Source: Neoceratodus forsteri (taxonomy: Eukaryota > Chordata > Ceratodontiformes > Ceratodontidae). From it: a stretch of 64,000 nt of DNA. Below, in pieces: positions 35,581-44,390 of the stretch. The stretch is taken from assembly GCA_016271365.2 (NCBI GenBank), contig CM057459.1, positions 490,309,501 through 490,373,500 on the forward strand, given 5' to 3'. Numbering within the stretch: position 1 is the stretch's first letter; each line of letters begins with the position of its first letter. Below the pieces are notes generated by a model. That model was given only the letters and a program-made list of their open reading frames with translations. It searched no databases and was not told where the DNA came from. The translations under genes and the position numbers were made by a program.

Positions 35581-35588
35581 ATCCTGAA
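35581..35588. repeat. Target-site duplication, right (ATCCTGAA)
   Basis: Exact copy of 30793-30800, abutting the right hAT terminus. Confidence 0.85.
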
Positions 35589-36180
35589 GTCCATTTCTCT
35601 CTAGGTATTCTATTAGATCTTCTTTGATTAGTGTCTCCATCAATATCTTTCCCACATAGATAAAGCTGATGGGTATACAGTTTTCTGGCTACTCCTTGTC
35701 CCCTTCCTTTTGCAGTGGTACCATGCCCACCACCCTTCAATCCGTGGGAACCACTCCTTGCAGATATTAATTTATACCACCACGGATTTTGCTAACACTG
35801 ATGCCAGTTCCCTAAGCAACCTTGGATGAATCCCACCTGGCTCCAATGCCTATTTTATCTTTAGGACTGCTAGCCCCTTATCAACTCTTGCCAGTAAATT
35901 TCTGCAGTTTCATTTTTGGGATTTCCCTATCAGTTTCCTTTATGCCATTCTCCAGCAAGGGCCTGCTGTTCTCCTGAGTAAATATTGAGCAGAAGTTGTT
36001 GTTTAGCACAGCTGCTTTCTACCCTGCTCTCCTCCATTAGCCTGGCAATTCCTTTTACCATCTTTTTTTTTCTTCTATATCTAAAACAGTTATAAAGCTG
36101 TGTTTTTGCTGGTGGTTGGAGTCCCTCTTTAATGTCAATCCACCATGTAATTGGCAGCCCATGCAACCCATAGTACAACA
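35589..36180 (-). mobile_element. Old CR1, 5' part (continues across the hAT insertion)
   Basis: Minus-strand frames here give LYTHQLYLCGKDIDGD and, further upstream, KMVKGIARLMEE, the finger and linker regions that precede the block ending at 30792. The reading therefore continues across the 4.8-kb insertion. No intact frame remains. Confidence 0.65.
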
Positions 36181-36466
36181 GAGTAATATGAGCAGGTCAC
36201 ATGGTTTACATCTGAATCTTTGCTATCACATTTTGCTCAAACTACAAGAGAAAGAGGTTACCCGTAGATTAAGCCTATATACAATTCATTACAATAGCTG
36301 AGGCATTAGATGATGAAAATGTGATGTGATGCCAGATCAGTAGAGGATGGAAAGGCATGCAGTCTGATGATGTGTCTTAGCATATAACAGACAGCAATAG
36401 CAATGCTGATATAGAGTTGCCTGTATGCTGCATTAACTATGCCAGTCACATGCAACCCTGGATATT
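36181..36466. other. No gene seen
   Basis: Short spacer between the old CR1 and the next foldback element, with no recognisable structure. Confidence 0.35.
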
Positions 36467-36474
36467 TCAGAGAT

Positions 36475-37247
36475 AGAGTCATGCAAAATTGGAAAATTTT
36501 GCTGGATGGAATATTTCCCGGAATTTGCCATTTCGTGAAATATTTCACCAGTTGAAATGCAAAATTTCACCCATTGAGTGAGTGAAATTTCACCACCCAT
36601 GGGTCAAATTTCTTAATTTCGCCACCTGCCCACAATCTTCACAAAAAAAAATTCCCTCCCATGTCCCTCGTGTCTAGTGATCCCCCTCTGGCAGATCACA
36701 GGGCTGAATTCAAATCAAAAACCCTCCTCCTGTATAAGCACTCGCTTCTTCATTGAGAGCTCAGATGGGCTGCCGACTGTGGAGGTGAGTGGAGGGCTGT
36801 GCTGGTGGCCTGATCAGGGTACGGGGGAAACGGAGTAGGGTCTGACTTAAGACAGGGTGGGGGGTCCACTAGACACCAGGAACAGGGATGGGGATATTTT
36901 TTTAACAGAGATACTGAGACAGGGCTCTGGGTGACTGTGGGAGGAGGGAAGGTTCTTGATTTGAATTCAGTCAGTGATTGGTGGGTGGGGACCACTAGAC
37001 ACCAGGGACATGGGAGGGGATTGTTGGGGGAGGTTTGAGAGATTGAGGGCCTGGGCTCAGGGTGACTAGGCAGGGGTTCTTGATTTGAATTCGGCCAGTG
37101 ATCGACTGAGGGAGACCACTAGACACCAGGAACTCAGAGGGATGCAGACTACAGAATGGCATATGCGGATGTGGGTGAAACTGTGGGTGAAATTTCGCAA
37201 TTTCACGGTAATTTCACTGGTGAAATAAAATTTTGCAACATGTCTAC
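36475..37247. mobile_element. Foldback element, hAT-like, 8-bp target duplication
   Basis: TCAGAGAT lies at 36467-36474 and again at 37248-37255. The inner ends are GAGTCATGCAAAATT and, reverse-complemented, TAGACATGTTGCAAAATT. Subterminal stretches on both sides are dense in GTGAAATTTCAC. The right half carries three units with CCACTAGACACCAGG (near 36880, 36989 and 37108), the motif shared with the other foldbacks. A left copy reads GTGTCTAGTG near 36669. No protein is encoded. Confidence 0.65.
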
Positions 37248-37626
37248 TCAGAGATCGGATGGTTAACATTAGTCATGGTAGATTCATTCTGGTGCTCATT
37301 TTCAGAATAATTTTGGGCCTATCCAAAAACGAAATGTAATCCTAGTTTTGTTCCACATAATCCATGCAGATCACATATATGCTAAATGTATTAGTAAGGT
37401 GTTAAGTTTGGTAGTAAACTGCTAAGAAGGTACCAGCAGTCATGCAGGCCAGTTATTTTGATGGCGTATGATACAAACATAGAGGTTGATGGCAGAAGGA
37501 GACCGCTATGTCCATCTAGTCTGCCCATTTGTTTTCGACCTATTTTGACATTCTAGTTGCCCTTTGTAGTCAGGGCTCCCTTGTGTCTATCCCATGCATT
37601 CTTGAATCCCCCCACAATGTGGACCC

Positions 37627-38202
37627 TCACAACCTTTTGGGGAAGGCTGTTCCAGACTTCCACACTCTTTCTGTGAAGAAAAACTTCCTGGTGTTAGTAG
37701 AAAACCTTCTTCCTTGCAGCCTGAGGTCATGTCCCCTGGTTCTAGAGCCCTTCTTGAAGTGAAAACTTTCCTGTACCTGTACCATGTTACTGCCTTTTAT
37801 GTACTTGAATAGTTCAATCATGTCCCCACTCTCTCTTCTCTGCTTCAGGGAGTACATATTCTGTTCCTCAAGTCTCTCCTCATAGGACATGTACTGCAAA
37901 CCTTGAATCATTTTTGTCACCTTTCTCTGTACTGTTTCCACCCAGTCAATGTCTTTCCAGAGGTGAGGCCTCCAGAACTGGACTCCATATTCCAGGTGAA
38001 GCCTGACCAGTGATCTATACAGTGATAGTATCACCTCCCTCCTGGTCCTGATTCCCCTCCCAATGCAGCCTAGCATTTTGTTGGCTTTCAATGTTGCCTT
38101 CTCACACTGCTTAATAACCTTCAAGTAATTTGAGATTATGATCCCCAGATCTCGATCCTGGTTTGAGGCCGCCAGCCTTTCATCTCCTAGGTAATACTCC
38201 AT
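37627..38202 (-). pseudogene. CR1 ORF2 C-terminal region
   Basis: The 191-codon frame contains RDLGIIISNYLK, LVRLHLEYGVQFWRPHL and RKVTKMIQGLQ, then FFFTERVWKSGTAFP, all conserved in the CR1 thumb and tail. It ends within the family-typical WN.LP region. Confidence 0.8.
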
Positions 38203-38920
38203 TCTTGAATTTCTTTCCTATGTGCCAGACCTTGCAATTTTTGGTATTAAATCTCAGCTGCCACACTCCAGACCATTCTTCTAGTTTCTTGAGGTCAACT
38301 TCCATCTTGCACACTCCTTCTGAGGTGTCCACCCTGTTACATATCTTGGTATTGTCTGCGAACAGACACACCTTCTCTTCTAGTCCATCAGCGATGTCTG
38401 CTATAAAAACATTGAAGAGCAGAGGCCCCAGCACTGAGCCCTGGGGTACCCCGCTGGTCACCCTGCTTTCTGTTGATTATGTTCCATTTACCTGTACCCT
38501 CTGAGTTCTGCCTTGTAACCAGTTTTTTACCCATCAGACTACTTCTGGAGCAACCCCTGTGTAGTCAAGCTTCCTTACCAGCCTTCTGTGTGGAACTGGG
38601 TTGAAGGCTTTACTAAAGCCTAGGTAGACCACATCTACAGCCCCGCCATCATCCACTATTTTTGTAATGTAGGCAAAAAACTCAAGCAGATTTGTCTGGC
38701 ATGACCTACCTGCTGTGAAAACATGCTGTTTAGGGTCTTGTTGGCTGCTAGTTGTATGGAATGCTGTGATCCTCTGTTTGAGTAGTATCTCCATTAGTTT
38801 CCCCACTATAGATGTGAGGGTCACCGGTCTGTAATTACTAGCCTCTTTGCAACTGCCTGATTTGTGAAGTGTAACTAGTATTGCCTTTTTCCAGTCTTCG
38901 GGTACCACTCCGCTCTTCAA
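38180..38920 (-). pseudogene. CR1 ORF2 reverse transcriptase palm
   Basis: The 38920-38534 frame has WKKAILVTLHKSGSCKEASN and YLGFSKAFNPVPHRRL, where motif A reads GFSKAFN in place of DFSKAFD. The 38461-38180 frame has SGVPQGSVLGPLLFNVF and CLFADNTKI, with motif C changed from FADD to FADN. Both catalytic positions are therefore hit. Confidence 0.8.
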
Positions 38921-39426
38921 AAGAATTTCATGAATAGAAGTGCCAGAGGGGCTGCTAGTTCTGCTCCCAGTTCCTTAAGGAATCTGGGGTGCATCTCATC
39001 TGATCCCATGGCTTTGTCTGCTTTTAGTTTATTTTGTGTCTCCTGTACTTAGGTTTCTGTAAAGGGACTATTGTCTACCTCTGGTCCTGGGGTGCTGTGT
39101 TTTTTCAGGGCTGGGCCATCCCCTGCGTCTTCTTTGGTAAACACTGAGCAGAAGTATTTGTTGAGGATTTTGCCTTTCTCTGGGTCATTTTTGGTGTATT
39201 TCCCTTCTTCAGTAGCATTTTTTAATATCCCACCTTTTGCCTTCCTATGTTCCTTAATGTATCTGAAAAAATATTTGTCTCCACTCTTTGCCCCCTCTGC
39301 TAACTTTTCCTCTATCTGTGCTTTTGCCTTTATAATTTGTTTGTTAGACTCTTTAATTTTTTCCTTTTATGACTCCCGGGCTTTCTCAGTTTTGGTTTCC
39401 TAGTATATGCTGTATGTCTTCTGTTT

Positions 39427-40480
39427 TTACTTTAACTGTGGTAGCCACTTCCTTGGAAAACCATAGAGGATTTTGTTTTCTTTTGCTTTGCAGACCCATC
39501 TGACACATTGATCTGTGGCAGTCTTTATTGCTCTCTTGAGTCTCCCCCATATGACCTCCACCTCCTCAGTCTCTATTTCCATTAACTGGCTACTTTTGCT
39601 GTTCCTCATTTTTTGGAAGTCAGACTTTCTGAAATCTAGCACCTTTGTCTTTGAGTGTTGGTGTCCTGTGTTATGTTTACCTTTAGGCTTACCATGTGAT
39701 GATCGCTGTTGCCCATATGGCATCCCGCTTTGATGTCCTTGAACCTTTCTGAGTTTGTGAGGACTAAATTGAAAATGGCATCTCCCTTTGTTGGGGTTTT
39801 AACAAGTTGGCACAGTTCCATGCCTTGTAGTGACAATAAGAAGTCCCCACTTCTTGTTGTTGCTGCTGTCAGTGTGTTCCAGTTATTATCTAGTAGGCTG
39901 AAGTCCCCCACCAGTACTACTTTGCCTTTATCAGACATTTTGTGGAGTTCATGTATTAGGTCTTTGTCTCTTTTATCTTTTTGATTTGGGGGTCTGTACA
40001 TGACATAAATTTTTAAGGATTTTCCCTTGCCCTTGTTGACTTTTAGCCACAGTGACTCGAAGTAACCAGATTGCCCTTTTACTTCTGTGGATTTTATTTC
40101 CTACTGAATGTAAATGGCTATGCCCCACCCTCTTCTTTTCCCTGCCTAGCTTTCCTGAACAGATAATAACTGGGAATGGATGTATCCCATCCATGATTTT
40201 CCATGAACCACATTTCTGTTACAGCCACCCAGTCCAACCTTTCTGTTTCCAAGATGGCTGTGAGTTCAGGAAGTTTGTTGGTTAGGTTCCTAGTATCAGC
40301 AACCATTGCCTTCCAGGAATGTACATCCTCTTTGGCATGAGGTTGTACCCTCTTCCTGGACTGCTCCAGTTTGCACTTTCCAGCCAGGAGATAATAAAGG
40401 TTACTGGTTTGGGCGGATGTAGTGGTATCCCTTGTCTTTGCACCAATCATGTAGCCATGAGTTGAATTCACGTACTTCAA
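39427..40480 (-). pseudogene. CR1 ORF2 endonuclease domain
   Basis: The 40480-40118 frame reads VADTRNLTNKLPELTAIL and WVAVTEMWF, where the catalytic TETW is TEMW. The 40001-39636 frame reads VLVGDFSLLDNNW, where GDFN is GDFS. SDHHMVSL survives. The linker toward the polymerase follows at 39723-39427. Confidence 0.8.
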
Positions 40481-40490
40481 TCTCTCTGAC

Positions 40491-41335
40491 TCACTTGGTG
40501 CTTTTTCTTTTATCCCACACTGGCAGCCCTTCTGAGAAGGCTAATTTGGATTGAAGGGAAGAAAGTTTGTTGGCCAGGTCCTCAAAGTGTTTCTTGGCCT
40601 CCTGAATTGTATGATTTCCCAAGTCAGTGATACCAAGGTGTATTGTTATATGTGTAACATCCCCTGATTCCTGCATAATTGCCTTTATGCGGTTAGTGTC
40701 CCTACTTGCAAAGGCTCCTAGTAGACACTTTACCAAGATGTCGCTTTTAACATTTTATGTTAGGAGGTGTTTCACTCCTTAGATCATGGAATCCCTGATT
40801 ATCAGAATTTTGCTTTTGTTTATACTTGTCATTTGTATTTTAAATTTTAGTGTTTTCATGTTATTGCATTTGGTTTTGGTATTGTTGGTTGTATTTGGAG
40901 TATTAGTATTTTTGTTTTTATTATAGTTTGTATTGGTTTTAATAGGCATGTTAGCCTTTTTTGGTGGTTTGATTTCTTTACCTTGTATAACTTTGTCTGT
41001 GGTTGGTAGCAGTGGTGTGAATCTGCTTACAGTTTGGATGGCTGGAAAATGGTCCTGGTTTGTGACTTTCTTTCTGGGCCTCCTATGATGCCTCCTTTTC
41101 CTTACCACCTGCCAGTCTCTGGGCCCTGCCTCAAGTCCTGGCCCCTAGCTGACATGCTGGTGCTGGTGGTGAGGGGTTGGGGAGGTGTGCTATAGAGTTC
41201 CCTGTATTGGAGGTTGTATATTAAAGTCCAAGCATCCTGTAGTTGGGCTGCAAGATCTGCTATGGTGCAGCATGCATGGCAGGGTCCTGATTGCCATTTG
41301 TATATCCTGTTGTACAGTGCACTGCAGTTTTTCAA
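40491..41335 (-). pseudogene. CR1 ORF1 (coiled coil and esterase)
   Basis: The 41335-41102 frame has CHACC and a helical IADLAAQLQDAWTLIYNLQ, the finger and coiled coil seen at 0.9 kb. The 41108-40779 frame is lysine- and asparagine-rich and ends with ILIIRDSMI, where the esterase block is GDSI. The 40736-40491 frame has ITIHLGITDLG, where GTND is expected. Both esterase motifs are damaged. Confidence 0.7.
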
Positions 41336-41736
41336 AACTGACCAGGTCTATTTTTTTATTTTTTTTTACTTGAGAGGTAGTTCTGATTCCTGTTTCTTGG
41401 CAGGAAGTGTGGATGGAAAAGAAAATAGACCAGTGGGGTTTTCTTGTTAATTTTGTACCTTACTACCTCCTATCATGTGTTGTGGGCAGTGCCACATGTC
41501 TATAAATAAAGCAACAGCACCCAGGGAGGGTGGAATTAGGGGGAGAGTGTGTGGGCATATCTGACTGTTCCCTGTATGCCGCCCAAAACAATCAGATAGC
41601 TGTTGAACAGATGAGGTCTAGCTTGTACTCCTGCAAGGTAAGAAGGAATCTGGTTTAGCTCAGTTGTTCTGCTCTTTGGCTCAGAGCAGCTCAGTGGAGA
41701 CCCCACTGCTTGTTTCTATGTTTCTAAGGGGGGTTC

Positions 41737-42440
41737 ACCCAGGTAGAACTGCTGTCAAGGAATCCCTGCTTCTGCACCTGTCAAAGTCTTTCTCCCAGTC
41801 AGTGAAGATCAATGAAGCTCAGCAGACTTTAAGGCTAGAGGCTGGACTGCACTTGATGTATGCCTCCAAGGGTTGCCCTTTATGTCTGTGCTGGTGCTTC
41901 TGGTTGTTTCTGACTGAGAGCTTTCTGTTAGTTGACCACTATTTCAGTAGTGGGCACAGCAGACAATAAGGCTAGGGGCTGAAGCACTCTTGGCGTATGC
42001 CTCCTAAGGGTGCCCTTTGTGTCTGAGCTGTTGCTTTCAGCGGAGAGCTTTCTATTAGTTGACCATTGTTTCAGTAGTGGTACAGCAGTACACAAACTGA
42101 TTTACATACAGCAGCCAGGAATTCTGGGTAAGTGTTCCAACTGCTCCTTATACTGAGAAAGCAGCTGCTGGCTGGGTCTGAGCACAGCAATCAAGGAGAG
42201 AAGTTGCTTCAGTGGAGGTAGAAGACCAGACTGTGCACTCCAAGTTGGATTCACCCAAGTAAAACTGCTGTCAATGAATCCCTGCTTCTGCATCTGTTGG
42301 AGTCTGCCTTCCCTCCATGATTGGTCTCTCTCCCAGTAGGTGAAGATCAATGAAGCTCAGCAGATAGTAAGGCCAGGGGCTGGTCTGCACTTTGCATATG
42401 CCTCATAGGGTTGCCCTTTGTGTCTGAGCTGTTGTTTTCA
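41737..42440. repeat. CR1 leader with interspersed repeats
   Basis: AAGGCTAGGGGCTG-like text recurs at about 41831, 41969 and 42369, each followed about 40 bases on by TTGCCCTTT(A/G)TGTCTG. The GAGAGCTTTCT(G/A)TTAGTTGA block recurs at 41916 and 42043. AACTGCTGTCAA(G/T)GAATCCC recurs at about 41749 and 42260. The pattern is a partly duplicated leader rather than a clean tandem array. Confidence 0.7.
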
Positions 42441-42767
42441 AGTTTACACAGTGGTGGTGACGCAGGCCAGAAGGCAAGATGGCTAGCTGGAAGCTATCAA
42501 TGGTAGCACAGCAATCCTAGTAGCAATAGCATGTTACTTAGTGTAATTTATGATGGTGAAATGATGTATCCTTGAAGGAGGAGGAATCAAGTTCCCAAGT
42601 GGGAGGATGAGGACTTGTGTTGTACACATGGTGCCAAGAGGGCTTGCTCTAGCATCGTTTGCATCTTCTCTTAAGAAACAAAATTTTTTTTACATGCTAA
42701 CAAAAATATTCTTCAAAATTATTATTTGTATTCTTATTCTGTATAAAACAACAAGCCAATGCATAAT

Positions 42768-42913
42768 AGGAATAATGCCCTCCAGGGTGGGTGTTATGCT
42801 GGGATAACATCCCTTCTCAGGTGTTGGATGCCCTCAACCTGCAGCCTTGGGACCAACCACCCGAGGGGGAATGTTATCCCAGCATAACACTCACCCTGTC
42901 AGGCATTATTCCT
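42768..42913. repeat. 146-bp palindrome with two 53-bp arms
   Basis: The arms are 42768-42820 and 42861-42913. Both read AGGAATAATGCC from the outside, and GTTATGCTGGGATAACAT is identical in the two arms. The loop is 40 bases. Roughly 80-85 percent of arm positions are complementary. The block is likely a small hairpin-type non-autonomous transposon or inverted duplication. Confidence 0.85.
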
Positions 42914-42927
42914 TTAATTACACATAC

Positions 42928-43100
42928 AAATTCAGACAGTATACAGTGCATGAACTCATCAAATGCCCAATGAGACAAAAAGGAAAACAAACAATGATTT
43001 TTTTTACTTCCACCCAAAACATTGTGCTTACTGCACAGTGCAAAGTATGTTAACTAACACTGTATCACAATATTGGTAAGCATTTTTATTATTTAATACT
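42928..43100. repeat. Direct repeat A, left copy (flanks CR1)
   Basis: It matches 44215-44390 in order: AAATTCAGAC(A/G)GT, ATGAACTCA, a CAAA-rich part, CT(G/T)CACAGTGCAAA-like text and CTTTATTATTTA or TTTTATTATTTA at the end. Confidence 0.65.
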
Positions 43101-43164
43101 TTTTATTAATATATTTTTGTTATTTTTTATAATGTTCTAATGGTTGCATTTACTAGGTTTACTA

Positions 43165-44165
43165 GGTAAGTGAGGACAAAAGGAAGCCATGAAGTCTATC
43201 TTGATTGACCCCCACATGTGTGGGAAATTACACTTTGTTGTAGTTTTTGGAAAGCCAATGATCTACACCCTTTTTAAAGGATTCAAAGGTATTACAGTCT
43301 ACTAGTTCTTGTGGTAGCTGGTTCCAGGGCCTTGGTGTTCTTACCAAGAAGAAATGAAGCCCTGTGTTTGTTTTTGCTTTACACACCATTAGTTGTTGAT
43401 TGTGAAGTCTAGGTACTATTTTTTTTTGTGTTTTAACAATACCACATTTGTCCATCAGAGAGGGTGATTTCAGAATTTTATATAAGCACAGAAGATCACC
43501 TCTGGAGTGCCTAAACTCCAGTGAATGTAGGTCTGTTTTTTGAAACCTCTCTGAATATGGTAGTGATGCTAAGTTGGGCACCATTTTTGTTGCCCTTCTC
43601 TGAACTCTTTCAATCACTTGAATGTCCCTGACCACGTATGGACTCCACACTGGTGACTCATAATCTGTATATGGTCTGATGTATGCTTTAAACAGTGGGA
43701 TAATACATTCCTCTGTCTTAGATATAAATGTACCGCTAATGTGCCTAAGTAGTGAATTAACTGTTTTAGCTACATGATTACAGTGATTGGAGGAAGATAA
43801 TTTGTCATCTATCAGGATGCCCAAGTCTCTTTCACATATTGAAGATTTAATGATAATATAATATAATGTGTACGTTTGTTTGTGATTAGTGTAACCTAAG
43901 TGGAGAACAGAACATTTGTCTGTATTGAATGCCATTTTGGTTTTCTGTGCCCAATGTTCTAATACTGAGAGGTTGTTTACTAATAAGTCCATATTATAGT
44001 CAGAATCCACTCTACCACCTAACTCTGTATCATCTGCAAATTTTGAAAGTATGTTCCTGGAGCTAATCTGCATGTCTGAGATGAAAATATTGAACAGCAC
44101 TGGGCCCAGAACTGATACCTGTGGCACTCCACTGGCCACAGCCATATTACTGGAATTTGTTAATA
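43165..44165 (-). mobile_element. 5'-truncated CR1, least interrupted frame
   Basis: The element keeps only the second half of ORF2 plus a short 3' tail to about 43165. It is truncated at about 44165. It resembles the 11.2-15.4 kb subfamily rather than the 31-42 kb copies. Confidence 0.8.
43228..44145 (-). pseudogene. CR1 ORF2 3' half, 305 codons uninterrupted
   Basis: The frame begins in motif B (SGVPQVSVLGPVLFNIF, with glutamine-glycine changed to QV) and keeps an intact motif C, SKFADDTEL. Later blocks include RDLGILIDDKLSS, YIRPYTDYESPVW, RRATKMVPNL and FFLVRTPRPWNQLPQELVD. The stop falls at the family end (FKKGVDHWL). The first methionine is not a real start; coding upstream is missing through truncation. 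An uninterrupted frame suggests this is a relatively recent insertion. Confidence 0.8.
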
Positions 44166-44214
44166 TAAGAAAATACTGTAGAAATTAATAAGGTACAGTA
44201 AATCAGAGGCCAGA

Positions 44215-44390
44215 AAATTCAGACGGTGTACAGGCTATGAACTCACAAACACCCTCTAGACACAAAGGGAAATCCAAAAGCAAATGACCAATGAAACCCT
44301 ACACATAAGGTTGCCTACTGTGCAGTGCAAAATATCTAAAGTAACACTGGATGATAGTGTGGGACAGCATCTTTATTATTTATATTTTGT
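44215..44390. repeat. Direct repeat A, right copy (flanks CR1)
   Basis: Counterpart of 42928-43100. The two copies, about 175 bp each, lie just outside the CR1 on either side. They are too long and too diverged to be a target-site duplication. Confidence 0.65.

Larger units (their letters stand above)
37470..42440 (-). mobile_element. Near-full-length CR1 retrotransposon
   Basis: Minus-strand order is leader with repeats (42.44-41.45 kb), ORF1 (41.34-40.49 kb), endonuclease (40.48-39.64 kb), polymerase (39.4-38.2 kb) and thumb and tail (38.2-37.63 kb), with the CR1 3' end near 37470 (ACAAACATAGAGG). It is a few kilobases more complete at the 5' side than the other copies. Key residues are mutated in every enzyme domain, so it is dead. 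Confidence 0.85.

Noticed and set aside
42928..44390. Long terminal repeats of a retroelement around 43.1-44.2 kb
   Set aside because: The interior is a CR1 fragment in reverse orientation, and the repeats lack TG...CA ends.
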